A stretch of DNA of 64,000 bases from Cerioporus squamosus (GCA_022592435.1 JABYQS010000133.1:41649-105648); one strand, 5' to 3'. Positions 36,275 to 49,354 are shown, counted from the stretch's first letter. Numbers and translations are program-made. The notes: generated by a model not told the origin, from the sequence alone.

Positions 36275-37114
36275 TCAGTTGCCGTTGAGGCTGCTGAGGT
36301 CCCGCGGGTCGGTACCTGAGCAAGTCCGGGTCAGTCTCGACCGTCTTATGATCCCGACGCAACCGTCACTCACCGCAGTCGCTCTCGTGCACGTCAAACT
36401 CAACATCATTGCCCTTGGGCGTGAGCTTCGTGATGGTGGTGCCCGTGAACCACTGCACAGTCAAAGAAACCGGTGTCGAAGAAGTGAGTGCCAAGCCCAC
36501 GAAGACACGAAATTGAAAGAGATGGCACTGACAATGAAGTGGCCGTCCACCTTCGATCCGTAGTTGACCTGGACGTTGCCCGTCTCGGACGTGTGCGCGA
36601 CCCCGGCGACGTACACGGCCTGACGTTTTGGCGGGATCGAGAACTGGATCGACTTGGACTCGGTCGCGCTCGTCGACTCCGAGTCCGACACGCCGCCCCC
36701 GACGCTGATGCCCTCCAGGGAGACGCCGAAGTCTGCGTTGATTGTCGTCGTCTGCGTGACGGTCGTCTCTCCACCGAGGGTGACGGTGATATCTTCTGTG
36801 GCGCCGCCGCAGCTGTTCGGTGGTGCATGGCGTCAGTAACACGCTCATGAAGCAAAGGTATAGGTCAATGCGCACTTCAACTGGGGGTCGCCGAGGACAG
36901 TCCAGACGCGGACGTCCGGGTTGTTGACGATGTTGATCAAGGTACACTTGTCCGCTTTCTTGACGTTGGGGGAGCCGGGGCCGCCAGGGCACGAAGCAAG
37001 TAGGTCCTCGTTTGCAGGTCCGTCGTCGCGGGCTGCGAAGCCGCCGCGGGGCAACACATGGAGTGCGAGAGCAGAGCTCAGGAGAGAAAGTGCAAAGAAA
37101 GCGCCAGCGAACAT
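36275..37114 (-). CDS. Small secreted protein, unrecognised
   Basis: Four exons join cleanly: start ATG at 37114, donors GTGCGC, GTCAGT and GTGAGT, last exon ending NGN-stop at 36275-36277. The ~220-residue product begins with a typical signal peptide (MFAGAFFALSLLSSALALHV). The mature part has few Cys (CTLINIVNN..., NCGG, DCGTDP) and alternating polar/hydrophobic strands rich in Ser/Thr/Glu (TVTQTTTINADFGVSLEGIS, SIQFSIPPKRQAVYVAGVA). This pattern, with a Ser/Thr-rich amphipathic hairpin followed by an IPP turn, loosely resembles beta-rich aerolysin-fold proteins. That is only an impression and no function is assigned. Confidence 0.7.
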
Positions 37115-38491
37115 CTTTGTGGACTGTCCTTGAAGAAGATAGAGCGAAAGAGCGGATGGGCAGGTCGGGTGCGACGAACGAGAATGTGAACGAAGGGCAC
37201 TGATCATCACCTTTCGCACCACCTCCCGAGTTATATACCGAGGCCGAGATGAGCCTAGGACCCGACGACGGTGCCATGCGGATCAGCGTACAGCGACATT
37301 GCCGTTGTTCGTCGTATGCAGCACTGCCGTGGGGGTTTGTTATGTGGTTGCGCGATAGACGATGCCGTGAAGCCAAGCCTCTTGTTGCATTGCATACTCG
37401 CGGATGCTACTGCCGGACCCTTGACATCATTTTGCGCCTCGTAACGCACGGCATCAGGATCCACGTCGTGTTGTTATCCCTCGTCGCGCTCTGCCATCCC
37501 ATCATCAATGCTTGAGCGCTAGTCCATGTGCAGGCATCCGCGGCGCGAGCACCTCGGAGAAGCTGCTGATGCTATGTACAGTACTTGTCAGCTTGGTTTC
37601 AATTTCAGATGGTGCACACAACCATGACATGGCGTACCCGCAGTACTCGTGGCTTGCTCCGCATCTTGATGCGCTAAGGCGACCCGCAGATCGCAGACGC
37701 GGAAGTAATACATGTTCCTGCATCAGTAAGCTGACACTGAGTGGAAGGTAGGACTTCTCTGAGTCTTAACGTTTTGAGGATTGGGCCCGTTACATCAGGG
37801 AAACAGGGAAACCTTTTTGGGCGTCTACTCACCGTAGCGGCGTAGCACAGCAATACATATTGCATCCCGTAGCACTTTAGTAGACTCCCGTAGCGCGTAT
37901 GTGGAAACCGGGTGGTGACTTGCTTCCAAGCACACATCCAGCCTATGGATGGTAGACATACTACTATGCACGGCGAGGGGACGGGGGACATGTTCTCAAT
38001 GGAGCATGCACGGGTTGTCGCGCAGCATGTTGTGTACACTTGACTACCGCAGGGCGAGACACCGGCCACAAGGACTTGACACACCGATGTAGTCCCCAAG
38101 AGCAGGCCGTCCGAAGTCCCCTCCGATACCATGATCCCCTCGTCGCATCTGGAGTCATCGTTCGTCCGCGAGGTGTGTGATGCTGAGACGGCGGTGCTCT
38201 AGTTCGCGGCTTCTCCTCTGAATTGACTCGCTTTCAACTTCAACAGCACACAGAACAGCGGTGATAGCAAGGATAATGCCAGTGCGAGGAGTGAGTGATG
38301 CATATGGATGTCGCAGACGGTGAGAGCAGGGTGAGAGACTGACGTCGGCGTTCGCAGCCACAGCCCCGGCGTCGTCTGGGCGTTTACATACACACACAAC
38401 GTCCTCCGCAACGACCACGACCTCCTCCTTCTCCTTCTTGATTCACGCCTAGACCCGCTCTATACCCACATAATCTCTATCACCCACGACC
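37115..38491. other. Intergenic region, no gene seen
   Basis: Upstream of both the secreted-protein gene (minus) and the oxysterol-binding protein gene (plus), so it contains two promoters. A GTTATATACC word at 37231-37240 lies ~120 bp upstream of the secreted-protein start and could be its TATA element. Nothing else is supported. Confidence 0.3.
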
Positions 38492-40242
38492 ATGTCTGGA
38501 ACCCAAACCCCCAGCGAACTCCCGGGCGAGGTGCGTGCTCCGTGGCTGGACTAACGATGGATAGCTGACACGGTGCGTCATGATCGCCCCGACCTCGACC
38601 TTCCGTTGTTCCCGCGCATTCCTTGCTGTCGACCTTCGTACATCGTCCTCGCCGTGGACAGGGAGTGCCATCCGCGCAGAAGAGCAGCTGGGCTACCTTC
38701 TTGAAGTCGTACGTCCTTGTAACCCCCGCACTCAACCGCCGTTGCCGATCTGATCTGTATGTGAACCCGCCGACCGTGACGCGACTCTGGCTTGGCTGTC
38801 TCTCAGGATTGCGTCCTTCTCGGGAGATCTATCGTCCCTGACAGCGCCGCCGTTCATCCTCTCGCCCATCTCCCTCACAGAGTTTCCTGGTACGATTTCT
38901 GCAATGACTGCGGATGCTGGAGCCTGTGACATTGACGCGTCTCCACAGCGTACTGGTGTGAGCGCCCTGGCCTGTTTGCCGCCATTGCAGATGCGAAGAT
39001 TGAGAAGGACAGATCGATTGCCGTTCTGAAGTGGTTCATCGTGCGTGCGCTCGTGATTTTGTTGAGTGCTGTTACTCAGAAGCGGGAATACAGAGCACCC
39101 TCAAGGGCCAGTATACCTCCCGTAACGAGAAGCTGGGATCAGAGAAGAAGTGCGTCTCACCTGTGAGGACATTGAATCAGACTCACTGATGTCATTTCCA
39201 GGCCTCTGAACCCTGTTCTCGGAGAGTAAGTCCACCCGACCTAGTATAGTCTGCATGTCGCCAATGCTTACTTTGACAGGCTGTTCTACGGTCATTGGCC
39301 CGACGTCAACGGCCGCGGTCAGACCAACCTCGTTGTCGAGCAAGTCTCCCATCACCCGCCCATAACTGCCTACTACATCTGCAACCCGTCGAAGGGCCTA
39401 GCTCTGCAGGGCCACTCTGCCCAGAAGACGAGTTTTTCCGGTGGCAGCATCATCGTCAAGCAGATCGGACATGCTGTCCTGACTGTCGATCTTGAGGGAG
39501 GCGGCAAGGAAGAGTTCCTTATCACCCTTCCTCGTCTGCGCATCGACGGTCTCTGGTACGGTTCACCATATATCGAGCTTTCAGAGACGTCATACATCCA
39601 GAGCTCCTCGGGCTGGCTGTCTACGGTACGCGCACACCTGGCATCGAGACCTGCGGCGGCGCTAAACCAACACCTTCCAGATTGAATACAAGGGCAAAGG
39701 TTACTTTTCCGGTCGCTCCCACTCCTTCAAGGCCGTCCTCACCCCGCCTGGATCCTCAACTCCTGCTAAGAAGTATGAGGGCGTGTGGCACGAGACGTCA
39801 AAGGATCTTGACACGGGCGAGACCTTCACGGACGTTACGTCGCCTAAGGAGGAGGTGACCGTCGGCCCTCTCGAATCCATGCACGACTTTGAGAGCAGGA
39901 AGCTCTGGCAACACGTAGCGCGTGGTATCCGGGAGGGCGATTACGACACGGCAAGTCGCGAGAAGAGCAAGATCGAGGTCCGTGTCTTTGCCTTCGAGCC
40001 CGCCTCTGCTCCTCTGGTTACTGACCGGACGATAACAACAGAACGAGCAACGGCAACGTCGGCGCGACGAACAGGCAGCAGGTACCTCATGGCAGCTGCG
40101 GCACTTTGAGCACATACCTTCAGACCCTGTGTACGAGCGCCTCGCGAAGAAGTTCAACGGCAACCCGCCCACCGAGGACACCTACGTGTTCAAGCACAAC
40201 CACTCGCAGACGCCCTCCGTGCGCTCCGTGGCAGAGTACTGA
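38492..40242 (+). CDS. Oxysterol-binding protein, Osh4/Kes1-type
   Basis: Multi-exon gene starting MSGTQTPSELPGE. After splicing it gives the lipid-exchange (ORD) domain without a PH domain, as in the short Osh4/Kes1 class: FILSPISLTEFPAYW, RSIAVLKWFISTLKGQYTSR, KPLNPVLGELFYG, the family signature EQVSHHPPITAYYICN, GHSAQKTSFSGGSIIVKQIG, LPRLRIDGLWYGSPYIEL and IEYKGKGYFSGRSHSFKAV. The C-terminal part (DPVYERLAKKFNGNPPTEDT) is also typical. These proteins carry sterols and phosphatidylinositol-4-phosphate between membranes. The reading frame is intact; introns are 50-100 nt. Confidence 0.93.
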
Positions 40243-40740
40243 GCTGCTGCTGCTGCTGCGTCCGGGAGGTGGAGAGGATACTCAGTTGATTGGTTTGTAA
40301 TGTGACTTTGCGATTCTAGAATTGTATTCCTACTGCCACAGCAAGCGGACTGTTCACCCACCCTTCGAAGTCGAGCTTGTCAGCTTGGGCTCCGTGTGCA
40401 CGAGGGGCGCGCATTCATGGCACTTTCGCTCGCTCATATATCCGTCTTCGGGTATCAGGCGCGCGAGTGGCTGATGGTTTGAGCTGATTTGAGTCTCCTT
40501 CGATGATCGCAGTCAGGTAGGACAAGCTAGCACGTATAAAGTCCGTGGCGAGTACAGGCACTGCACTGGTACTGACCTCCATCGACAGCTCAGTCACAAG
40601 CCGGGTTTGGTGGGCATATCGGTGAGGCTCGACTCTATGGTTGATTCAAGTACTAGGACTAACGCGAGCCCAGGGACTCTGTCTGTAGAAGGTCTACATA
40701 TCAGATTCACCCCATCCACCCTCTTCGTTCGCAGGTAGTG

Positions 40741-42332
40741 ATGAACAGCCACGGAGAACGTAGAGACCATCCAAGGTGCATGGCGCGACTTCCTACCGAG
40801 GTTGAGGGACTCGTCGTATCGCAGCTCCGGGACGACAAGCCCGCCCTAGCCACCTGCTCCCTCGTCAACGAGTCATGGCTCCAGCAGAGCCGCAGCTTCC
40901 TCTTCGCAGACGTCGTCGTCAAGGCAGCGTCCACCGCCCACTTCCACTCGTTCCTCGACCTGCTCGGCACCGCACGATACGCCCGCGAGTCGATCCAGAC
41001 CCTCACGCTCCAGGCGGGCCCGCCGCGTTCGTCCGCTGGTATGTGGGCGAGCCCCGACTCCATCCGGGCCGCCTGGCCTGTTGTGGACCGTGCGCTCCTG
41101 CAGGCCATCGCCGCGAAGCTGCCGAAGCTCAAGCGGTTGCGGCTCACGCAGGTCCGCTTCACCAAGCCAGAGAGCGAGCACTGCGGCGGGATTGCCAGTG
41201 ACGACGAGAACCTGACTCGGAACGGCGCCCAGCAGTGCCTCGGTGCGCGATTGGAGCAGCTGCGCCTGTCAGGCCTGGGATACATGCCGAAAGCGGAGAT
41301 TCCATCCATGCTATCCAGTCTCTCCGCGTTCGCCCAGATCAACGAGCTGGAGCTCTACCACCTCAAGACTTCGCAGCCGCTGAAGCCTGATAGAATCAAC
41401 GGAGAGGAGCCTCTCGCTCCGGATCCAGCAAGCGCTGATGTTGGGACGGCCTTCAAGTTCCCGGTACCTATCGTGCGCTCGTTTAAGTTCTCCGCGAGCC
41501 ACGCCACGGCCATCGAGTTTGCTCGCTCGGTATACAGCATGCTCGCCAACCGGGGGGACCTCGCCGCGCTGACGTCGCTGTCCTGGGCGGGGGACGACTG
41601 GATGGCCCTGGAGGAGATCGCGCCTTTCCTGCAGGCGACGGCGCCGCACCTGCGCAGCCTGAGGCTGAACATGGGGACGTGGGTGTTCGAGGGCCGGCGC
41701 AGCCCACCCGGTTCCCCTCGGTTCTGTACGTGACCTCCAAGTTTTCTTGCCATGCTCATCGTTCTGCCACTGACATCCGTTCGGTTGCTGCATTGCTGTA
41801 TGAGGTAGACACTAGATGGGACGGCATCATCAAGCTCTCCGACATGCCTATGCTCGAGTCGTTGACTTTGACATACGACGCGCCCCCGGAGCGCAGAGTG
41901 TCTCAAATGCTCTATCCCGTCTTCTCCAGCTACACGTACCTGCTCTCCCATACACCTCCTTCTCTCCGACGTATGGTCTTGCGCTTCCCGCTGCCGGACG
42001 ACGAGCAACGATGGAACATGACCAAAGACGAGTATCAGCAGGCGTACCTTGATCGGCTCACAAAGAAACGGGCTCTCTGGGACGAGCTTGATCTAACTCT
42101 CGACCGGCTATCTACGTTGGAGACGACGGAGGTCGTGTTCTCCAGTCGCTGGGACGAGATGATAGACCGCTTAGGCCCGCTGGTGGCGCAGTTGATGCGT
42201 CGAGCCCAAGCCAGGGGCATTCTGCGGGTGTCGTGGCAGGCGAGTGGACATACCAGTAGTCTCATGCACCGAAACTTACGCACATCCAACGTTGCAGGAC
42301 GCGCCCTACTCTTTCCAATGAAGCAACAGTGA
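40741..42332 (+). CDS. F-box/LRR-like protein
   Basis: Two exons, 40741-41725 and 41809-42332, with an 83-nt intron (GTACGT donor, GTAG acceptor), ~500 residues. An F-box-like motif lies near residues 18-55 (LPTEVEGLVVSQLRDDKPAL, ATCSLVNESWLQQSRSFLF). It is followed by irregular leucine-rich repeats (LPKLKRLRLTQVRF, LEQLRLSGLGYMP, INELELYHL, SLRRMVLRFPLPDD). This is the architecture of the large basidiomycete F-box family, substrate adaptors of SCF ubiquitin ligases. No specific partner can be inferred. The frame is intact. Confidence 0.8.
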
Positions 42333-45182
42333 GGGAGCGGGCCATTGATTCCATGCATATGATAGGTTACATCGTGGTCGAACGCGGGCGGAATATATAC
42401 AGGCGCGAAATGAAGAGGTGCCGAAGACAGAGCAATAAGAATCTACTCACCACTCTTTCGGCGCATGTTAGCTTCCCCGCGTGAACAGGTACTAATCCCG
42501 AGGGCCACGAAGAGGCCTGCGCCAGGAACAACCGCGCCACAAAGGCAGCGGATGACCGTACCTCGGGGCCGTTCTTGACTCGAAGACTCACTTGCAGAGT
42601 TCTCCGAGCGGCTCTTGAAGCTCAGTTCCATGCCCTTACTTCGCTACGAAGGCGTCGGGTCAGCATAGAAAGGAGAGTATCGATGATGGACGCTGACCAT
42701 TTCCGCGAAGGGGCAGCGTTGAAGAGTGCGTGTTGACACTCCTCCTGTCTTCTGACGACGCCGTACGTTGACGGTGGAGCGCCATTTGCCCTATAGCGCG
42801 AGCTCGTCTGCAACGCACGTGTGGCGTCGGCCCCCCGTGCTTACACGAGGCACGGGTTGCACAACAGAGCCGCAGGGTCGGATCTAGAAGGGACTGTCAG
42901 TACGTGGCGATGACAACAACGTCGAGCAGAGTACTCACTCAACACCAAACTCCATCATCCAGGTCACTCCTGCGACTGGCTGTCAGCGATGTGGAGCGGT
43001 ACAACGAAGACAGAACACACCTTGCCCTAATGTGCGACGCCAAGTGGGCCCATCCACCGGCGTCGCTGTTCATCGGCCGTGGCACTTGCATGCGACTATG
43101 CGGCCCAGGCAGAGGAAGGCCGTACGCACGGGACTTTTGGCGTACGACGCAGTCACAAGGCATGATTGGGTCAGCCACATGCAAGCGCCTACTAGAGAAG
43201 AGGAGGATGGTCAGCTTGCGAGACGGCGAAGAAACATACGGGTGGTTGATTTTCGTGCTCGTTCCATCCCACGTTCAGCGCACGCGTGTCGCGTCTCTGC
43301 GCAGTGGGAGGAGTGGTCCGGAGGGCGCGGCACAGACATTGTGTCGGTTTCGTCTGGCATACCCACACGGACTAAATGCTGAGCACGAGCAGAGTCGGCG
43401 TCGCAGAGAGGGGAAGCGAGTCTTGATGGTCGAGCAGGTGGGTATTAGACGTCGTCGAGCAGAGGGCGCTGAGGAGGACGTACCGTCGAAAGACAACTCT
43501 CCGCTGGCGACATGACGCCGATGCAACCACCTACGCGACACATACGGGAGCGGTCCGCCGAAGAGCAGACCCCGCAGAGGAGTCAGGTCGATGCACCTGA
43601 GCGTGTACGTCGCCACCCATGCCGCTTTCGCAGCACGTTGCAGGTTATGGCGTCCGTGAGGTGTCCTGGCCCGCAAGTGGCGCAGGTATCCTTCCCGGTT
43701 CACCCCGACTGACACCGCCTGTGACGACCCACGAACGACGTGGTTGTACGAGGCTGATGCGGAGCGCCGACGCCTGGGCGCACACCCGCTCCGTCACTCG
43801 AGGCCGGCTACGGCGGCAGGACAGAGCGAGTTGGTGGCCAGCTGAGACCGGGATGGCACGCCACAGTGCTACCTGAGCGAGTGTCAGCCACGGTGAGGAT
43901 GCCTGATGAGGAAGACGAACGTACTTGTTTCACACTGGGACGACCTGGTACATCGACGCTGTGTGGGAGTGAGAGGAGCTGCGGGACAGGGATGGTGGAG
44001 TGGCGCACCTTGAAGCGTCGTGCCCGTGCTGAGCAGAGGGCTCATACGAGACGATGTTGGTGGTGGTGGTGGTGGTTGGGCATGAGAGGGAACGAAGACC
44101 TCATCGCATGGCGGGGGTGGTGGTGGTTGCGGGAGAAGGTGGGTGGGGACGGAGAGACAGAGGGCTGGCCCTTTTGTACGGGAGAGGCTGACGCCACCGG
44201 CACACCCCGGCGGTGGTTGGGCTTCTAGGATCCTAGGAAGCCGAATAGAGGGTGCCCTTGTTCGTCCCCGGGCGCTGCTACTAGCCTCTCCTCCTCGTGC
44301 CAAGAGGCGGAATACGAGGACAAGGGGCTTCTGATCCTGATATCTCTGGGCGGCGATGCATGCGATAATCAGCGGCCTTTTGTCTTCCATCTGGCGGGCG
44401 GCGACACTACGGATAACGAGTGCGGATCGTTTTGCTATGTGCCTCCCGCCGAACAGTGGCGAGGCCAGCCTCTGCGTCCTGCTGGAGGGCAGCGGTCACT
44501 CTGGTATGCAGTCAGCAACGTCCTCGACATGCTCTCGTCCAGTATACGTACCAGGACAAATCCGACGCTCCGATTGCAGCCCGTGTTGTCCCCGTATTTG
44601 TTCGTGTGGGCGTTGTCATCTCCTCTTGCCCGACTGGTCGTCTTCCTTGTTTCCGGAAGCAGTTTCGGAGTGCAAAACATCCAGGGCACCGCCTGGCCCA
44701 GTGTCCAGCTGATCCCCCGAGTTGCACGCGGGATGATTGCTGCCGGGACGCCATGTGCAGGCTCTCCGCCTCCGAGAATCTTGATAGCCCCGCTCCATCC
44801 ATGAGTACTGAGTACCGTAACCGAGTCCGGATTGTCCTGGGGCGAGCACGTCGCCGCTCCCGAGCTGTGGCGAGCTCCGAGCTGCCCGAGCCCTGCCACG
44901 TCCCAGGGTGGATAGTCAGTAGACAGTACTGAGGCCTTCGAGGTCGCGATTGAATGCTGTTTGAGAGTTGGTTGCTGCTCCGTGTACTCGTGCACCTATT
45001 AGGGGTTGTCGAGCATTTGGAGTAACTTACCGATGGGGCGCTGGCACCGTGACCCGACGGCCTTCCCGAAGGTACGACCGTGCACGAAGATGAACCTGTT
45101 ACTCGTCGTCCTAGGAAGCATTACTATATACCGATCCTACATCACCTTATATCATACACTTCTTCTGTGGGCTAACCACCGG
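42333..45182. other. 2.8 kb without a supported gene
   Basis: Several open frames of 60-200 codons exist on both strands, but none has recognisable domains, introns or hydrophobic organisation, and they overlap each other. A short CACAC/TGG-type microsatellite (GGTGGTGGTGGTGGTTGG, 44058-44078, and GGGGGTGGTGGTGGTT, 44114-44129) is present. The left ~450 bp may include the 3' UTR of the F-box gene. Confidence 0.3.
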
Positions 45183-46831
45183 TCAAACTTCGCTATAATC
45201 GTCGGACGTCAGGCGGAGATGCATCGTTCGCAGCTCGGGGTCCCGGATGTTGAGCATAAGGCGAGCTATCAGAGTTGTCGCGATGCTACAACCAAGCAAA
45301 CTAGTCAGAAGGTTGGCACGAGCGGGAGAAGCACGAACGTCGTACACGGTGGTGATGGTGACACTCGGATCCCTGTAGGCCGGCTGCGATGAGAAGAAGT
45401 CTCAGGTGACTCGCAGACATCCGGAGCAGAATGAAGTCCAACCTCCGCTAGCTATGTTATGGGAAGCAACCATGGTTAGTTCGAGGCAAACCTTCAACCA
45501 AGCGGATTCGGATCTCGTACCATGCACACCAGAATGTTTGCGAGATGACAAACCAACAGGACACTAAGACGGCCAGACGTGAGGTCTGCAGCCGAGGCCA
45601 TGAAGAGTTCCAGCCATACCCGAAGTAGACTGCTCCTAAGTACGTGTTCCGTGAGCACTAGTCTGTTGCAGCGCGACTGACACTCGAGCTTACCATCTCG
45701 TAACATAATCGTGAAGAGGCCTCCTGACCACCTCTCCCTGACTTGCAACACTCTATGGAGAGTAGACCCGAATATCGCGATATCGAAGACCAGGACGCAG
45801 CCCCAGACCACGGCAAGGTCTAGATTGAGGACCGCGGTGAATCAAGCATTCGTTACGAAAGTCCTGCGTCCCTATCACTCACAATCTCCTCTAAAAAAAC
45901 GTCAGGTCCCGGAAACTGCTATAGCAGTCCGAGTTTACTCACTGAGTGCGCCACATCTCCTGATCGCAGGCAACCTGAGAGTCACCGGACCCATCGTCCA
46001 GCGAGGAACAGTGTGTTCGCCAAGTTTCGCTCGTCGCCCACTGCACCACGAGGTCAGCGCGGCGCAGGTGAGGACATACTGACCAACGCACACCGCTGAC
46101 CGCGAAGAAGACGACGGACAGGCCGAGGAAGATGCGCAGCACCTTGCGACTACCGTTATAGAGAGCGTACACCCTGGAAATCTGCAAAGCTGAGAAACAG
46201 CCCTGTCAACTTGAATCGAGTCACCGTATCGGGGAATGGAACCTCGACCACGTACCTCCTATGACGATTTGAGCAACGCCCGCCAGCATCTGATGGTAGG
46301 CCTGGAGGATCAGAGTACTGTGCGGGGAGCAGCGGTAAGTGAGGTGAGCCGTCGAGGGAAGTGAAATCGCACGGAGGTCACTGGAAAGAGACTTACACCT
46401 ATGGGGCTTCGTCAGCTCAACACACGCTGAGATGCTTTCGCGCTTACGGAATAGACCTCTGACCCAAAGAACTCCAAGATGACAGGGACGTGTCCCAGTA
46501 TCGACAAGTACCTGTTCAAGAAGAATCCGACTGCGCCCCACGACGGGCGTCCGGACGTAAACCTCCAAAATCGCCCCACCTCCATGGAAAAGGTGAGAGC
46601 ATAGTCGTAGTATAACACAGCTGCGTAGGAGAGGAGTCATAAGCATATCAAGGACCGACAGTCCTGGGCGACTCAGAGTGTCGGGGGCTCACCGAAAGCG
46701 ATCGCGGCTAAGCAACGAACGAAGAAGTCGGATCGCCCACTGAAACAGCATGAGCGCATACTTGGCTGGGTGAACCGTGACAGTGGCACGCACTTGCTCA
46801 TGGGTGTCATATCCATAGCCGAGGCCGTCAT
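45183..46831 (-). CDS. DUF6533 multi-pass membrane protein (copy 1)
   Basis: The minus-strand exon chain starts at 46831 (MTASAMDMTPMSNGRSDFF) and ends at 45183. The DUF6533 hallmark is clear: AVLYYDYALTFSMEVGRFW followed by FFLNRYLSILGHVPVI. Later exons give TLILQAYHQMLAGVAQIVIG, SRVYALYNGSRKVLRIFLGL, DLAVVWGCVLVFDIAIFG, FTIMLRDGAVYFGVLLVCHL and the C-terminal IATTLIARLMLNIRDPELR. About nine short introns are implied. The protein has the seven-helix-like pattern of this basidiomycete-expanded family; its function is unknown. The frame around the fourth helix (about 45935-46060) is the least certain part. It forms a tandem pair with the gene at 47726-49354. Confidence 0.8.
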
Positions 46832-47725
46832 CGTGTCCGGCACGGAGGCTGAAGAGTGGTCGGAGGGGCCTTGAAGAGCGGAACCCCGAACGTGAGAGCT
46901 CCTAAAGTAGTGAGGGTGGAGGCCTTCAGTCGTCAGCCCCTAAGGCACTGACATCGGACCAGGTGCGGGTATCGCGCACGGCTTCCATCTTTGCCCCTGT
47001 GGATGTAGTCAGAGACCTGACAGATGGTGAACGGGTACATTGATAGACTCTTACCGCCTCCGAGCCCATCTATGAACGCAACAGTGGAGTCGAGGTCGTC
47101 GGCCCGCCTCACAAGTGTTTCCAAGCTATGTAGTAAGTACACCCACAGCTCGCGTGCGCCCCTGCAAAAGCAGTGAACTAAGTCTTAACCGAGAAGTCAT
47201 CATGAAGCGTACCTGCACTAATTGTATCATTGGATTCAAAGTTTGCGATGGAAGCCTCTGTGGACCCGCATAGCTTTGAATTACGGCAACCCGCTGTCAT
47301 CTCGTCGATGGTGTCGACGTTACCTGGCCCGGCGAGATTCGGGCATGGCGAGACGACTTCCACCGAACGGACAAACACTAACTCTTCGTGATCCTTCTTC
47401 GTTGTTCAGCGTACAAAATAGCAATTCAAGCAAGCCTTGTATCAATGTGTCCTGGACATGGTCAGTGAGAACAGCGACCATCACACCGGCCGGACCTACC
47501 CTTGCAGCCAAGTCCCCCAGCGCTGACGATCTGGCCCCTTCCCAAACCTCAACCTAGTGCTGCGAGAACCACGAGCTTGCTGATCCATCTGAGAGCCCTG
47601 TTATAGCGATGCCGGCCGGAATATGGCAGGAACGAGATTGGGAGTAAGTGGACAGTCCTTCTTCAGCCTGTTGTCTGACCACAGGAGTGGCTGCGATCTA
47701 TGGGGCTCGGCGCGACGGTCATCTT
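46832..47725. other. Spacer between tandem DUF6533 genes
   Basis: Minus-strand frames at 46933-47142 and 47178-47511 look moderately protein-like (MVAVLTDHVQDTLIQGLLEL; DSTVAFIDGLGGGKS, which resembles a P-loop but lacks context). They do not join into a convincing gene. Treated as spacer holding the copy 1 promoter and copy 2 3' UTR. Confidence 0.3.
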
Positions 47726-49354
47726 CTAGACGGCTTCATGACTAAACGCTGTGCCGTCCGAGGGCCAGCGATACTGTCTTCCATCGAACTCCGGGTCCCG
47801 GATGTTGAGCATGAGTCGAGCGATCAGGGAGGTCGCGATCCTAGAGATAGTATGGTCAGTCCAGCCTGCAACGGCGTCGCGTTAGGGTTCCGACGTTTCC
47901 ATGACGTACACGTTCGTAGTCGTGACTGTGATGCCTCTGTACGCAGGCTAAATAGAGGTGTGAATACAAGCATCCTTTCCGATGGTTGTTACGCGCACCT
48001 GTGCTACCTGTACATGCACCAGAGATGAAGATCAGAATAAGTACATGCGAGCATGGGAAAAACGCCGTCGCACCAGGCAAGTCAGGATGTTCCCTAGGTG
48101 ACACACGAACAGAACCCTGCGCAGGACATCGTCTGTCAGAATCCAACGGGCACAGATTAGTAAGTGCTCGCGACGTACCCGAAGTACAGCGTGCCTAATC
48201 TTACGAAGGTCAGAGAAAGCAGCGGACCAGAAGATTGATCAACTGACCGTCGCGAAGCATGAGTGTGAAGATGCTCCCGCGCCACTTGCGTCCCACTTTG
48301 AACACCCGGTACAGGGTGAGGACGAAGACGACGAAGTCAAACACCAATACACATGCCCATACAGCAGCGAGGTCTGCAGGAATTGTGAGCGTGATTTGAT
48401 TAATGATCGACCTGGATACGACGATGCGAGACGTACAATCTACCCCTGGAGTAGAGTTCTCGTGAGCTCCATGATGCACAAGACGAGGTGCGATACTCAC
48501 TGTGCCTGGGACATCGTGAGATCGCAACCTATCCTCTCTGATATGTTCCCAACGTTCGAACGATGGAGCTGCCATGTATGACCAACAGCCCACTGCCCGC
48601 GCGACGTGCGTCAGCGCCCATACGAGGCAGACTTCGCTGACGGTACAAACCGCACTGATGGAACAGCCCAAGACCACCAGGGTGACCAGGAGCAGGAGCA
48701 CCTGCCGGCTCCCAGAATATAAGGCGTATATCCGGAATACTTGCATCGCTGTCAAGATCGCTGTCAACACCCAGTATAGCGCTGCCGATCATCACATGCA
48801 CAGAAGACATACCACCAACGACGACCTGCGTCACTCCAGCAAGAAGCTGATGATACATCTGCAGCTCGAAGCACCTAGGAATGTTATCGAAGATGCGAAT
48901 TGAGGGCCGTGTGAATAACTCAAGGAAGCATAGCTGCGCTTACAGCTTCCCATACAGCACGAGATCAGCGCGGTCAGGAGAGGAAGACATGTTAATCACT
49001 CACAGACTGCGCCATCGAGGCGTAGAACTCATACATCACTGGAATATGCCCCAGTAAGGACAAATACCGGTTCAAGAAGAACCCGAAGGAAACCAGCGAC
49101 CAGGGCCTGCGCCAGATACGCTCGATCTCGGTGTCCACAGTCAGGGCGTAGTCGTAGTATAGGATGGCTGGAACGACGCGTTAGCAATTCGTGCGCAAGG
49201 TATATCGCAGAGAGGACTAACCGAAAGCAACAGTAGACACATAGCGAATCGCAGTATCGGACTTCGTACTACAAGACGTCGACGTGAGGGAATGACATGG
49301 AGAGGGAATGTAGGCGGTTACGCACATGAGGAGAACGTCGTTGGAAGAGGACAT
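47726..49354 (-). CDS. DUF6533 multi-pass membrane protein (copy 2)
   Basis: Starts at 49354 (MSSSNDVLLI, spliced over a 57-nt intron to TKSDTAIRYVSTVAF). The DUF6533 block follows: AILYYDYALTVDTEIERIWR and FFLNRYLSLLGHIPVMYEFY. Later exons give CFELQMYHQLLAGVTQVVVG, VFRIYALYSGSRQVLLLLV, DLAAVWACVLVFDFVVF, FTLMLRDG and the C-terminal ATSLIARLMLNIRDPEFDGR, ending at 47726. Exon order and helix pattern match copy 1 throughout, so the two genes arose by tandem duplication. They have diverged considerably, so the event is not recent. Function unknown. Confidence 0.8.

Noticed and set aside
42904..43515. 203-codon plus-strand frame in the 42-45 kb gap
   Set aside because: Arg-rich with no hydrophobic core or domain, overlapping equally long frames on the other strand. 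Typical of GC-rich non-coding DNA.
43884..44390. 168-codon Pro-rich minus-strand frame
   Set aside because: The Pro runs come from GGT microsatellite sequence; no other support.
46990..47142. P-loop-like GLGGGKS as an ATPase gene
   Set aside because: An isolated heptapeptide in a short frame without Walker B or flanking exons.
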